This document shows positions 32,505 through 41,586 of a stretch of DNA of 64,000 nucleotides, in pieces. The notes below the pieces were generated by a model, which saw nothing but the letters and a program-made list of their open reading frames with translations, was not told the origin of the DNA and did no database searches. Both the position numbers and the translations under genes were made by a program. The stretch's first letter is position 1; every line of letters begins with the position of its first letter. Source of the DNA: Pullichristensenella excrementipullorum (GTDB lineage: Bacteria; Bacillota; Clostridia; Christensenellales; Aristaeellaceae). Where the stretch lies: contig DVOU01000028.1 of the NCBI GenBank assembly GCA_018713365.1, forward strand, positions 1 through 64,000, written 5' to 3'.

Positions 32505-33851
32505 ATGAAGAAACTATCCACCCTTCTGCTCGCCCTGTTGCTGCTGTGTTCCGTATGCTTTGCCGAAGCTGGCGGGCCCTTTGACGTGACGCTCGACCCC
32601 AATTATGCGGAAGGGGCGGCGACCACGCTGACGCTGGAGGCGGCCACGGACGCCATTTCCAATGAACTTTCCCGCTATGGCTACAACTTCACCGGCTGGT
32701 ATCACGACGCGGAAGCCACCACCCCCGTGAGCGCGGACTCTCCGGTCACCGGCGCCTGCACGCTCTACGCGGGCTGGACGGAGTGGACCGAAGAGGAGAA
32801 GGCCGGCTACGATTTCTACATCGAGGAAATGACGTACGCCAACGACTTGGACCTCTATCCCACGGCGTTCACCCCCGAGACCTTCGATCCCTATGATACT
32901 CTGGTCACCACCATCATCCTCGAAGTGGACTTCAACGACTATGACATCTGCTCCGACATCGTGCAGGAGCAGCTCGTCGAACTGAAGGCCCTGCGCGAGG
33001 GCCTGGAGCAGACGGCGGAAACGCTGGATGCCTCCGTGTACTACATCTGGGGCGAGGACATGGCCACCTACGGCGAGCCGGGCGACTACTACCTCACCTA
33101 TACCAACGAGGGCTTCCGTCCCTTCCTGGTGCCCTATCTGGTGGAAGATCAAAGCACTGTGCGCGGCAACGTCATCGTCATTGCCGGCGGCGGCTACATG
33201 ATGCGCTGCAACCTCTATGAGGGCTACAACATCGCCGAGTACTACCGCGACAATGGCTACAACGCGTTCGTCCTCCAGCGGCGCATCGAGCCGTTCTCCC
33301 GCACGGACGCCCACCTCGACCTGCAGCGCTCCGTCCGCTACCTGCGCTACCACGCGGAGGAACTGGGCATCGCCAAGACGGAGAACATGGCGGCTGTCGG
33401 CTTCTCCGGCGGCGGCATGACCATCACCGGCACCATTCTGGACCACTATGGCGAAGTCTCTCCGGCGGACTTTGACCCCGACTACACCCCGGACGAGATC
33501 GACCAGGTCAACTCCGACCTGCAGGTGGCTCTGAGCATCTACGGCGCGTCCGGCACGCTGACGGAGACCGAGAACCCCAACATCCCGGCGCACTTCATGA
33601 CGGTCGGCGGTCTGGACTCCTTCGCCGCCGGCTCGGTCACGTTCTTCAATGAGTTGCAGGAGATGGGCATCCCCGCTGAGCTGCACATCTTCGGCGGCCT
33701 GGGCCACGGCTTCGGCATGGCCAACGGCGAAAGCGACCCGGTGAAGATCGCCACCGGCGAGATCACGGGCGAGCCCATTGAGGGCGCCGACCTCTGGCCG
33801 GAGATGTCCGTCGACTTCATGGACTACATCTTCGAGTACACTGTCCGCTGA
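32505..33851 (+). CDS. Exported alpha/beta-hydrolase with N-terminal InlB-type repeat (448 aa)
   Basis: The signal peptide is at residues 1-20 (LLALLLLCSVCFAEA). Residues 26-95 form one InlB B-repeat-like unit ending in GYNFTGWYHDAEATTP and CTLYAGWTEW, usually a surface or carbohydrate-contact module. The hydrolase domain runs from about 190 to 448. The oxyanion loop is VIAGGGYMM, the nucleophile Ser is in GFSGGGMT (about 304), and a likely catalytic His is in GGLGHGFGM. It resembles BD-FAE/acetylxylan-esterase-like enzymes, but the substrate is unknown. The start follows AAAGGAGCG. Confidence 0.85.
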   Translation: MKKLSTLLLALLLLCSVCFAEAGGPFDVTLDPNYAEGAATTLTLEAATDAISNELSRYGYNFTGWYHDAEATTPVSADSPVTGACTLYAGWTEWTEEEKAGYDFYIEEMTYANDLDLYPTAFTPETFDPYDTLVTTIILEVDFNDYDICSDIVQEQLVELKALREGLEQTAETLDASVYYIWGEDMATYGEPGDYYLTYTNEGFRPFLVPYLVEDQSTVRGNVIVIAGGGYMMRCNLYEGYNIAEYYRDNGYNAFVLQRRIEPFSRTDAHLDLQRSVRYLRYHAEELGIAKTENMAAVGFSGGGMTITGTILDHYGEVSPADFDPDYTPDEIDQVNSDLQVALSIYGASGTLTETENPNIPAHFMTVGGLDSFAAGSVTFFNELQEMGIPAELHIFGGLGHGFGMANGESDPVKIATGEITGEPIEGADLWPEMSVDFMDYIFEYTVR

Positions 33852-33972
33852 CCTTAAAACGTGAAAAGCCGGGAAGACCGGCATGATCGCAGGGGCCGCG
33901 CCCGGTTTTTCCGGGGGCGGTTCCGCAAACGGGAGAAGGGCCGCGTGTCATGCGGCCGGAAGGGAGTTTTTC

Positions 33973-35634
33973 ATGAAGAAGCTGAGCCTGTTGCTGGCCG
34001 CCATCTTGTGCCTCACAGCCTTTGCAGGACTGTCGGCGCTGGCGGAGAACAACGACGACATGGTCGTGGTCGCCACGCAGTTCGGCCAGATACGCGGCGA
34101 TCAGGTCTCCGACGATCTCATCATCTACAAGGGCGTGCCGTACGCGGCCCCGCCGGTGGGCGAGCTGCGCTGGAAAGCGCCCATCGACCCCGAGCCGTGG
34201 GAAGGCGTGCTGGATTGCACGGAGTTCAACCCCATGGGCATGCAGGTGATGGACATGGAGTGCTGGTGGGCCGAGGACCTCTGGTACCCCTGGCTGGATG
34301 AGTATCCGAACATGAGCGAGGACAGTCTCTATCTGCAGATCTACAGCCCGGCGAAGTCCGCGGCGGACAATTTGCCGGTGTTCGTGTGGATCCACGGCGG
34401 CGCCTCGCAGCACGGCGTCACCTACGACGCGCAGGCCGCGGCGGAAGAGCTGGCGGCGCGCGGCATCATCGTGGTCGAGGTCGAATACCGCATGGGCCTG
34501 TTCGGCTTCTACACCTCCGACGAGCTGGATGCCGAATCCGAGACGGGCACTTCCGGCAACTACGGCCTGATGGACAACATCAAGGCGCTGGAATGGATCC
34601 AGGACAACATCACCGCCTTCGGCGGCGACCCGACGCGCGTGGTCATCGGCGGCCAGAGCGCCGGCTGCAGCATGGTCACCTACCTGATGTCCTCCCCGCT
34701 GCTCACGGACGACCTCTGGAGCGGCGCGGTGATGTGTTCCACCTTCCGCCCCTTCGGCACGCTCAAGACGCAGGAACAGGCCAAGGAGACCGGCGAGAAA
34801 TACCTCGATTTCATGGGCGTGGGCGACTACACCCTCGAGGAACTGCGCGAACTGCCCGCCACCTTCTTCTGCAATGAGGAGACCGACGTCAACGATTACG
34901 AGGTCGGCTGGGGCAGCTGCCTGGACGGCTACGTGCTGACCATGGACCCGGTGGACTTCTACACGCAGCCCAACGCCATCAACGGCAAGAACCTGCTCTT
35001 CGGCTCCTGCTCCGGCGAGGGCAACGCCTCGTTCACCATTCAGGAGACAGAGGCGATCTTCGAGGCCGCGAAGGAGACCTACGGCGAACTCTACGACAAG
35101 TACGACTTTGAATACATCTACCGCACCACCGACGACATTGCCGCCACCATGGAAGATCTGCGCCTGGACAGCCAGCTCAACGCCATCGCCGGCATGCTCA
35201 ACGGCGCTTACCTCAAGGCGCTCAACCCGGACAGCGACTTCTACTGCTTCTTCTTCTCCCACTGGACGCCGGGCAGAGAAGCGGAGCTGCGCTGGGCGTG
35301 GCACAGCGCGGATCTGTGGTACTGGTTCGATTCCATGCGCGATGTCCCCGAACAGCGCGACTGGACGGAGCTGGACTACCAGATCGGCGACTGGTGTTCC
35401 ACCTACTGGGCCAACTTCACCGCCACCGGCGACCCGAACGGCGATACCGTGCCGGTCTGGAACGCCACCACGGTCGAAGCTCCCTGCTTCAACGATCTTG
35501 GCGATGAATTTGTCATGCGCGACAGCTTCTATGAGGGCTCGCATCAGCTCGAGGGCCGCGATGGCCTCATGCTCGATCACACCATCATCTCCAACGGCTA
35601 CGATGGCATGTTCGACGACATGATCGGCAAATAA
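33973..35634 (+). CDS. Exported carboxylesterase type B family protein (553 aa)
   Basis: The signal peptide is at residues 1-25 (LLLAAILCLTAFAGLSALAE). The carboxylesterase fold follows: GQIRGDQVSDDLIIYKGVPY, APPVGELRWKAP, the oxyanion segment VFVWIHGGAS (about 136-145), and the nucleophile Ser in GGQSAGCSM (about 226-234). A late HSADLWYWFD segment supplies the His region. The second acid residue was not fixed by eye. It is encoded 122 bp after the first esterase, and the two probably act outside the cell on ester-linked side chains. The start follows GGAAGGGAG. Confidence 0.92.
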   Translation: MKKLSLLLAAILCLTAFAGLSALAENNDDMVVVATQFGQIRGDQVSDDLIIYKGVPYAAPPVGELRWKAPIDPEPWEGVLDCTEFNPMGMQVMDMECWWAEDLWYPWLDEYPNMSEDSLYLQIYSPAKSAADNLPVFVWIHGGASQHGVTYDAQAAAEELAARGIIVVEVEYRMGLFGFYTSDELDAESETGTSGNYGLMDNIKALEWIQDNITAFGGDPTRVVIGGQSAGCSMVTYLMSSPLLTDDLWSGAVMCSTFRPFGTLKTQEQAKETGEKYLDFMGVGDYTLEELRELPATFFCNEETDVNDYEVGWGSCLDGYVLTMDPVDFYTQPNAINGKNLLFGSCSGEGNASFTIQETEAIFEAAKETYGELYDKYDFEYIYRTTDDIAATMEDLRLDSQLNAIAGMLNGAYLKALNPDSDFYCFFFSHWTPGREAELRWAWHSADLWYWFDSMRDVPEQRDWTELDYQIGDWCSTYWANFTATGDPNGDTVPVWNATTVEAPCFNDLGDEFVMRDSFYEGSHQLEGRDGLMLDHTIISNGYDGMFDDMIGK

Positions 35635-35660
35635 CGTTCCTCTGGAAACATATATATGGA

Positions 35661-35690
35661 CACGGGAAGCGGCCCTGCGCCGCTCCCGTG
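35661..35690 (+). terminator. Hairpin after the esterase genes
   Basis: CACGGGAagCGGC/GCCGCTCCCGTG stem without T tract; possible weak terminator. Confidence 0.5.
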
Positions 35691-35708
35691 CCCATGCATT
35701 CCTGCCTC

Positions 35709-35737
35709 TTGACGGGCGCGGCTCAGAATCGTATACT
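35709..35737 (+). promoter_or_regulatory. Promoter of the sensory cassette
   Basis: TTGACG (35709-35714), 17 bp, TATACT (35732-35737). Confidence 0.75.
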
Positions 35738-35782
35738 ATCTGTTAAGGACGTCGTCCAAACGCTTTGCAAAGGAGAAGGGCC

Positions 35783-36766
35783 ATGAGAAAAGCGGCGCTT
35801 GCCCTTGCCGTGTTCGTGCTTTTCACCGCGCTCGCCCTGCCCGCGGGCGGGGAGGAAGCCGTGTTGCCGCGCGCGGACAGGGATGAATCCTATTATATGC
35901 TGGCCTTCAATTCCGATATTGAGTATTGGCAGCAGTGCTACGCGGGCTTTCAGCGCTCCGCGGCGATCTATGGCGCGCGCACGGAATTTGACGGCATACT
36001 CAATGCCAACTCGGGCGAATACGCGGACCTTATCCGTTCGATCATCGTCAAAAAGCCCTCCGGGCTGGCCATCGCGGCTACATATTCCGAGGAGATCGAC
36101 GCCGCCATCCGCGAGGCCATGGACGCGGGTATCCCCGTCGTCACCTACGACGCTGACGCCCCCGCTTCCGGCCGCCTCTGCTATCTGGGCATCGACAACT
36201 ACGCCGCCGGCGCCACCGCGGCCGCCTTCCTCGCCGAGGAGATGGAGCATACGGGCGAGATCGCCATCATCGGCGGCAATCTGGAAAGAGGGGATGGCCA
36301 GCAGTATGAGCGCGTGAAAGGCTTTGTCGACCACATCGAAAGCTACGAGCCGGGCATGCGCGTGGTGGCCATCGAAAACGGCAACGCGGACGCGCTGCGC
36401 ACGGCGGAGGAAGCGCTGACCGTCCTTCAGGAGCACCCGGACGTGCGCGGGCTTTACACCACCAGCGCCCAGATGAGCAGCGGCATCGCCACCGTCATCG
36501 AACAGAGCGGCAGAGCGGGCGAGATCAAAGCCGTGGGATTTGACACGGACGAAGCCACGCTCGAAGCCATCGAGGAAGGCGTGCTGACCGGCACCATCTC
36601 GCAGGGCACGGAGGCCATGGGCTTTTGGGCGTTCCAGATCCTCTTTATGGTACACAACAGCCTCGCCATCGACCACTGGCAGGAATATGAGTTTTTGCCC
36701 CTGCCCACGCAGATGGACATAGGCGTTACCGTTGTCACTGCCGAAAACATAGATCTGTTCCGCTGA
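35783..36766 (+). CDS. Periplasmic sugar-binding-like protein of a sensory cassette (327 aa)
   Basis: The signal peptide is at residues 1-27 with no lipobox Cys. The mature part is a Peripla_BP_4 fold: YYMLAFNSDIEYWQQCYAGF (N-lobe start), IIVKKPSGLAIAATYSEEID, GIPVVTYDADAPASGRLCYLG and KAVGFDTDEATLEAIEEG. No ABC permease or ATPase is nearby. The next three genes encode a kinase fragment, a response regulator and a histidine kinase, so this protein probably senses a sugar and signals to the kinase rather than feeding a transporter. The start follows AAAGGAGAAGGGCC. Confidence 0.87.
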   Translation: MRKAALALAVFVLFTALALPAGGEEAVLPRADRDESYYMLAFNSDIEYWQQCYAGFQRSAAIYGARTEFDGILNANSGEYADLIRSIIVKKPSGLAIAATYSEEIDAAIREAMDAGIPVVTYDADAPASGRLCYLGIDNYAAGATAAAFLAEEMEHTGEIAIIGGNLERGDGQQYERVKGFVDHIESYEPGMRVVAIENGNADALRTAEEALTVLQEHPDVRGLYTTSAQMSSGIATVIEQSGRAGEIKAVGFDTDEATLEAIEEGVLTGTISQGTEAMGFWAFQILFMVHNSLAIDHWQEYEFLPLPTQMDIGVTVVTAENIDLFR

Positions 36767-36782
36767 GAGGGGAGACAGGCGC

Positions 36783-37259
36783 GTGAACCGCTATCTTCTG
36801 GAGCTTTTGAAGACGACCTTCATACGCTCGTCGCAAATGGCCTATGTGGAGGGCGCGAAGGACACTGCCGCTGTACTCTGCCACATGGATCGCCTGCTGC
36901 GCTACTGGCTCAAGGGCGTCAAGCTCGTGCCGCTCAAGGAGGAGATCGCCATCCTCGAGGACTACGCGGCCATCATCGCTCTGGACAGCGACCGCGCCAT
37001 CACGCTGGAACTGCCGCCCGACGCGCCGGACCGATTCATCCAGCGGCGCGGGATACTGGAGTTCCTCTGCGAGCATTACCCGCCGGACCCCAGCCCGGAA
37101 TGGATCGGCAGCCGCTGCCATGTGCGCGTTTTGCAGGGCGGGACGGGCGAAGAGCTGAATGTCTCCCTCCGCGTCGCCACCAGCCTGTCAGAGCGCGTCT
37201 ATCACAGGACCATTCGCGAAACGAGGAAAGCTGACTATGCTGACGATGTTGATCGTTGA
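36783..37259 (+). CDS. Degenerate LytS-type kinase-domain fragment (158 aa)
   Basis: Residues 30-75 (MDRLLRYWLKGVKLVPLKEEIAILEDYAAI) line up with the part of LytS-type kinases that follows the phosphorylated His. Compare the kinase two genes downstream, which has LSGILRYSMRSQKRFVSLREE and ADYVAIQRVRFEDRI. Here the NPHFLFN motif and the whole ATP-binding end (N box, GxGxG) are absent. It cannot phosphorylate and may instead bind or block the kinase. The start is a GTG behind GAGGGGAGACAG. It overlaps the response-regulator gene by 23 bp. Confidence 0.65.
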   Translation: MNRYLLELLKTTFIRSSQMAYVEGAKDTAAVLCHMDRLLRYWLKGVKLVPLKEEIAILEDYAAIIALDSDRAITLELPPDAPDRFIQRRGILEFLCEHYPPDPSPEWIGSRCHVRVLQGGTGEELNVSLRVATSLSERVYHRTIRETRKADYADDVDR

Positions 37260-38343
37260 CGATGAAAAACTGTCCCGCGTATACCTGAAAATGCTGATCT
37301 CGCAGAATTTTCCCGAGGTCACGCAGGTCGTGGAGGCGGAAAACGCCCAGCAGGCGCTGCGATCGTTCGAGGAGCTGCTTCCCGACGGCGTCATCATGGA
37401 CATCCGCCTGCCGGGCGCGAGCGGCATCGAGGTCGCCCGGCAGATCATGGAAAAATACCCCTTCGCCCGCATACTCATCTGCTCCGCCTACGATTCCTTT
37501 TCCCTCGTCAGCGACGCGCTGGAGATCGGCGTCTGCGGCTACATCCTCAAGCCGATGAACAGGGAGGACGCCGTTTCCCGCATACGCGCCCTGCTCTGGC
37601 CGCGGGAGACGCTGGTTCGGCACATGGCCAACGAACGGCTCCTGTCCTGCCTGGTGGCGGGCAAGCTCGACGCGGACAGCCTTGCCGTCGCCGAACGGGA
37701 ATACGGCCCCCTGCACAGCGGCGTGCTTTTCCTGCTTGGCGGCGCCGACGCGCAAACGCGCGGCCGCGTCGCCCTGGGCCTGCGCTGCGCGCTCTGTCCC
37801 ACTGCCATTTGCGGCGAGATAGAGGAGCGCTGCGTTGGCATACTGCCGCACAAGGGGGAGGCGTGGCGCGACGAGTGCGCCAAACAGCTCGCCGCTGCCG
37901 CGCAGGAGTCTCCGGGCCTGTCCTGCGCCGTCGAGCTGGTCACAGACGGCAATTGGGCAGAGCGCTACGCGGCGCTGAAGAGCCGCCTGCGTCAGGAAGC
38001 TGCCAAGGCGGGCGGAGCGCGCGGCATTGGCGATCGCCTGGTGGACTATCTTTCGGGCCTTGGCCCGGACTGCCTGCCCACGCTCTCTCTGGATACTCTG
38101 GCGCAGGATCTCGGCGTTACCTCGCAGCATCTTTCCTCGATCTTCAAGGAAAAGATCGGCGTCAACTTCCTTGAATACGCCACCCGCCTGCGTATGGACT
38201 ACGCCTGCACCCTTCTGCGGCGGGGAGACATGTCCATCCGCGACATCTCGGAAAAATGCGGCTATGCGGACATGATCTACTTCAAAAAACTGTTTCAGAA
38301 GACCTTTGGGGTCTCACCCAGGGAATACGCGCAAAAGCGGTGA
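37237..38343 (+). CDS. Response regulator, YesN-like with AraC-type HTH (368 aa)
   Basis: The receiver domain (residues 1-118) has MLTMLIVDDEKLSR (acidic pocket), phospho-acceptor Asp in VIMDIRLPGASG (about 55) and Lys in YILKPMNRED. A less conserved middle follows, and the C-terminal AraC HTH lies at about 270-368: LDTLAQDLGVTSQHLSSIFK, then YADMIYFKKLFQKTFGVSP. It starts at the ATG behind GAGGAAAG. Its stop overlaps the kinase region. It should be phosphorylated by the neighbouring kinase and act on sugar-related promoters; the target is not in the window for certain. Confidence 0.92.
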   Translation: MLTMLIVDDEKLSRVYLKMLISQNFPEVTQVVEAENAQQALRSFEELLPDGVIMDIRLPGASGIEVARQIMEKYPFARILICSAYDSFSLVSDALEIGVCGYILKPMNREDAVSRIRALLWPRETLVRHMANERLLSCLVAGKLDADSLAVAEREYGPLHSGVLFLLGGADAQTRGRVALGLRCALCPTAICGEIEERCVGILPHKGEAWRDECAKQLAAAAQESPGLSCAVELVTDGNWAERYAALKSRLRQEAAKAGGARGIGDRLVDYLSGLGPDCLPTLSLDTLAQDLGVTSQHLSSIFKEKIGVNFLEYATRLRMDYACTLLRRGDMSIRDISEKCGYADMIYFKKLFQKTFGVSPREYAQKR

Positions 38344-38348
38344 AAGCC

Positions 38349-39845
38349 ATGCCTGCTGCACAAAAGCGCCAGAGGCGCGTCTCCATTGTTGCGCTTATGC
38401 TCTCCGTCGGCCTTGTTCTGGCGGCCTGCATCATGTTTTACGCCTATGTTCTGTTCGACCGCTATCAGGGATTTGCCAGCGATATGCTCGCCGCCAATGG
38501 CGACGTGCTGGAACTGACCTATGTGCGCGATCATCTGGAGGCGATGGATGCCAGCGTGCGCCGCATGCTCTCCGCAACGGACGAGGAACGCGCCGAATAC
38601 GAGAGCGACTACCGCAGGGAATATCTGCAGGCCCAGCAGCGCCTCACGGCCATGAAAGCGGATGCGCAGGGCCGCGCCTACGATCACCTGAGGGATATTT
38701 CCAACATGTTCATCTCATATAATGAAGAATACGCCGTCTATCAGCGTCAGTTCGCCCTGAACAGGGAGGAGATATACCTGCGCTCCTCCTACGATGAACT
38801 CAAACAGATCGCCCGCTATATCCGCGACGAACTCAGCGAAGCCACTTCCCACTTTCTCAATATCTCCAAAAACGAGATCGAGCTGGCTCTGAAGCGCATC
38901 ACGGACTCGCACCGTTGGCTGCTTTTGATGGTGGCCGGCTGCGTGGCGCTGTGCGTGGGCACGCTCATTGGCATGACGCTCATCATCGCCCGCCCCATCG
39001 CCGCCCTCAAGCGCCGCATGGAGCGCTATACGCAAACGCAGAGCGACACGGGCGAGACCTACGAACATTTGCAGCTTTCCGAGATCTACGACATCACGCA
39101 GACGTATCTCTACCTGATTCGCGAGATCGGCAACAAGCACGCGCTGGAAATGGAACTCTATCGCCAGCAGATGCACAATATCGAGATCAAGAGCCTGCTC
39201 GACCGTTCGGAATTGAAGATGCTGCAAATGCAGATGAACCCCCACTTCCTTTTCAACACGCTCAATTCCATCCACGTGCTGGCGCAGCTGGGCGATTTTG
39301 AGCAGACCAGCTCCATGATCGAGCGCCTCAGCGGCATTTTGCGCTATTCCATGCGCTCGCAGAAGCGCTTTGTCTCCCTGCGCGAGGAATGCGCGATCAT
39401 CGCCGATTATGTTGCCATCCAGCGCGTGCGCTTCGAGGACAGGATCGACTATGTTCAGGAGGTGCCGGGATCGCTCCTCAGCGCGCAGATACCCTGCATG
39501 ATCCTCCAGCCCCTGGTCGAGAACGCCATACTGCACGGCTTTGAAGACCTCAACGCCGGCGGCCGCATCACCCTGCGCGCGCAAAAGGAGGATGGCGGCC
39601 TGCGCATCCGCGTCCTCGACAACGGCCGGGGCATGCCCGAGGAATTGGTCGAGCGCATCATGCGCCCCGCTTCAGATGCGCCGGATGGAGGCGGCTACGG
39701 CATCGGGCTGGACAACGTCCTCAGGCGCATGGCGCTCCTCTACGGCGATGGCAATGTGCGCATCGAAAGCGCGCCCGGCGAGGGAACGAGCGTGGAACTG
39801 TTCTTTCCAAACGCGGGAGAAGACCACGCCAGCCACGCGCCTTGA
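38349..39845 (+). CDS. Sensor histidine kinase, LytS/YesM type (498 aa)
   Basis: Membrane helices at residues about 11-36 and 195-222 enclose an external helical sensor region. A HAMP-like linker at 222-275 follows. The His_kinase domain has phospho-acceptor His in MNPHFLFNTLNSIHVLA (about 299) and LREECAIIADYVAIQ. The HATPase domain has an N-box in LVENAILHGFEDL, DNGRGMPEEL and GGYGIGLDNVLRRM. A GTG at 38340 overlapping the regulator stop is an alternative start. It is probably the receptor that reads the upstream binding protein. Confidence 0.93.
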   Translation: MPAAQKRQRRVSIVALMLSVGLVLAACIMFYAYVLFDRYQGFASDMLAANGDVLELTYVRDHLEAMDASVRRMLSATDEERAEYESDYRREYLQAQQRLTAMKADAQGRAYDHLRDISNMFISYNEEYAVYQRQFALNREEIYLRSSYDELKQIARYIRDELSEATSHFLNISKNEIELALKRITDSHRWLLLMVAGCVALCVGTLIGMTLIIARPIAALKRRMERYTQTQSDTGETYEHLQLSEIYDITQTYLYLIREIGNKHALEMELYRQQMHNIEIKSLLDRSELKMLQMQMNPHFLFNTLNSIHVLAQLGDFEQTSSMIERLSGILRYSMRSQKRFVSLREECAIIADYVAIQRVRFEDRIDYVQEVPGSLLSAQIPCMILQPLVENAILHGFEDLNAGGRITLRAQKEDGGLRIRVLDNGRGMPEELVERIMRPASDAPDGGGYGIGLDNVLRRMALLYGDGNVRIESAPGEGTSVELFFPNAGEDHASHAP

Positions 39846-39894
39846 CGGGGCTGATCCCGACAAGCCATCGTTCGCCTCCGCCGCCCCTCCCGCC

Positions 39895-39923
39895 TTGACA
39901 AAATCCCCGCGTCGCTCTATACT
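39895..39923 (+). promoter_or_regulatory. Promoter of the small membrane protein / Lgt-like / luxS group
   Basis: TTGACA (39895-39900), 17 bp, TATACT (39918-39923). Confidence 0.8.
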
Positions 39924-39953
39924 GGTGGTACTAGGAAGAAGGGTGTGTGCGCT

Positions 39954-40232
39954 ATGTTTTCTCTGTCCCTGATCGCCCTTGCCGTGGGTGTGCTGTCCAT
40001 TCCGTTCGGCTTCCTCGCTCTTCTGGGCGGCGCGGCGTTTGTTTCCCTGATCTTCGCCCTTGGCGGACTCGTGCTTGGCGCGCTGGGCATATTGCGCGAC
40101 GCAGCCCACAGCGGCCTCGCCCTCATTGCCATCGCCTGCGCGGCGCTGGGGCTGATCGTCACCATCATCTGCTTCGCCAGCGCCGGCTGCGCCGTCTGTC
40201 AGGCGCGCGCACTGCTCGGCCTCTTCCTCTGA
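39954..40232 (+). CDS. Small membrane protein (92 aa)
   Basis: Three hydrophobic segments are seen at about residues 3-25 (LIALAVGVLSIPFGFLALLG), 30-48 (VSLIFALGGLVLGALGIL) and 55-80 (GLALIAIACAALGLIVTIIC). Only a short Cys-containing tail is soluble. It resembles the many short DUF4190-like membrane proteins of Firmicutes, without a clear family match. The ATG is used, with AGGAAGAAGGG upstream; GTG codons just before it are alternatives. The consensus promoter directly upstream supports expression. The Lgt-like gene follows after 9 bp. Confidence 0.7.
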   Translation: MFSLSLIALAVGVLSIPFGFLALLGGAAFVSLIFALGGLVLGALGILRDAAHSGLALIAIACAALGLIVTIICFASAGCAVCQARALLGLFL

Positions 40233-40241
40233 CGCCGGCCC

Positions 40242-41057
40242 ATGTATCCCTATATCACCGTCTTTGGCCTGCGCGTGGGCACCTACGGGCTGTGGATGCT
40301 CGTTGGCCTCTTTGCCGCCTTTTTTCTCCTCGTGCGCCTCTTTCGCGCACGCGAAATATGCTGGGAATGCGCGCTGGTGCTGACCTGCTGCGCCTTTGGC
40401 CTGGCGCTTTTGGGCGGCTACATCTTCTATATGCTCTTTTCCGTCGGCCTGCCGGCCATTTTCGAGGCCACGCGGCAGGGCCGGCTGCTGGACGTGCTTT
40501 CCAACGGCGGCATCGTCTTTTACGGCGGCCTCTTCGGCGGGCTGCTGGGCGCGTGGCTCGGCTGCCGCCTCGTGGGGCTGCGGCTGTTGCCGGTACTCGA
40601 TCTCTGCGCCCCGGCGCTGGCGCTCGGCCACGCCTTTGGCCGCGTGGGCTGCCTCTTTGCCGGTTGCTGCTACGGCATGCCCTGCGACCTGCCCTTCTGC
40701 TTCGCCCTTTCGCCCTGTATCCTCGGCGGGGCGCGGCTGTTGCCTGTGCAGCTCATCGAGGCCTGTTGCGACCTCATCCTCTGCGCGGCGTTGCTTCTCT
40801 ACCTGCGCAAGGAGCGGCCCGTGCCGCGCGCGGCGGGCGTGTTTCTGATGACCTACGCCGCCTGCCGCTTCGTCCTCGAGTTTTTCCGCGGCGACGAGAT
40901 ACGCGGCCACATCCTCGGCCTCACCACCTCGCAGTTCTGGAGCCTGCCCACCTTCGCGGCGGGCGCGCTGCTCTGCTTCATCGTCGCCCGCCGGGGCGCG
41001 AACGCCGACCCCTTCCGCACGGACGTGGGCCGCGTGCCGCCCACAAACAACGCCTAG
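40242..41057 (+). CDS. lgt: Prolipoprotein diacylglyceryl transferase-like membrane protein (271 aa)
   Basis: This Lgt-fold protein has about seven membrane helices. It opens MYPYITVFGLRVGTYGLWML, has GGIVFYGGLFGGLLGAWLG (about 88-106), the signature-region HAFGRVGCLFAGCCYG (about 128-143), and a late YAACRFVLEFFRGDE. The last two resemble Lgt, but the usual N-x-E of the signature (GRxGNFxNxE) is replaced by a Cys-rich GCLFAGCC, so this may be a divergent paralogue with a different substrate. Lgt normally attaches diacylglycerol to lipoprotein Cys, and lipoproteins are encoded in the window. Confidence 0.75.
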   Translation: MYPYITVFGLRVGTYGLWMLVGLFAAFFLLVRLFRAREICWECALVLTCCAFGLALLGGYIFYMLFSVGLPAIFEATRQGRLLDVLSNGGIVFYGGLFGGLLGAWLGCRLVGLRLLPVLDLCAPALALGHAFGRVGCLFAGCCYGMPCDLPFCFALSPCILGGARLLPVQLIEACCDLILCAALLLYLRKERPVPRAAGVFLMTYAACRFVLEFFRGDEIRGHILGLTTSQFWSLPTFAAGALLCFIVARRGANADPFRTDVGRVPPTNNA

Positions 41058-41071
41058 ATTTGGAGGACCCC

Positions 41072-41554
41072 ATGGAAAAGATCGCCAGCTTTCAGATCGA
41101 CCATTTGCGCCTGCTGACCGGCCTTTACGTCTCGCGCGTGGACGGCGCGCCGGGCGCGCGCGTCACCACCTTTGACCTGCGCATGACCGCGCCCAACCGC
41201 GAAGCGGTGATGAGTACCGGCGCCGTCCACGCCATCGAACACCTGGGCGCGACCTACCTGCGCAACGATCCTGCGTGGAAGGACAGCGTACTCTACTTCG
41301 GCCCCATGGGCTGCCGCACGGGCTTTTACCTGCTGATGGCGGGCGAACTCTCGCCGCGGGACGTGTTCGGCCTCGTGCGCGGCATGCTGGACTTCATCAT
41401 CGCCTTCGAGGGCGACATCCCCGGCGCCAGCGCCCGCGATTGCGGCAACTGGCAGGACATGGACCTTGCGGAGGCAAAGCGCCTCGCCCGCAAGTACCGC
41501 GCCGAGGTCTTCGACCATCCCGACGAGGCGCGCATGACCTATCCCGGCGCCTGA
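41072..41554 (+). CDS. luxS: S-ribosylhomocysteine lyase LuxS (160 aa)
   Basis: LuxS splits S-ribosylhomocysteine into homocysteine and DPD, the precursor of autoinducer-2. The metal site HAIEHLGATYLR (about residues 52-63, HxxEH) and the second-site Cys in GPMGCRTGFYLL (about 80-91) are intact, and ARDCGNWQDMDL supplies the third-ligand region. The length is typical. It begins at the ATG behind TTTGGAGGACCCC. It follows the Lgt-like gene by 14 bp and is followed by the AraC-type gene, with a possible read-through. Confidence 0.97.
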   Translation: MEKIASFQIDHLRLLTGLYVSRVDGAPGARVTTFDLRMTAPNREAVMSTGAVHAIEHLGATYLRNDPAWKDSVLYFGPMGCRTGFYLLMAGELSPRDVFGLVRGMLDFIIAFEGDIPGASARDCGNWQDMDLAEAKRLARKYRAEVFDHPDEARMTYPGA

Positions 41555-41586
41555 ACGGCCGGAGCGATGGGGAAGGGGGACGTCCC

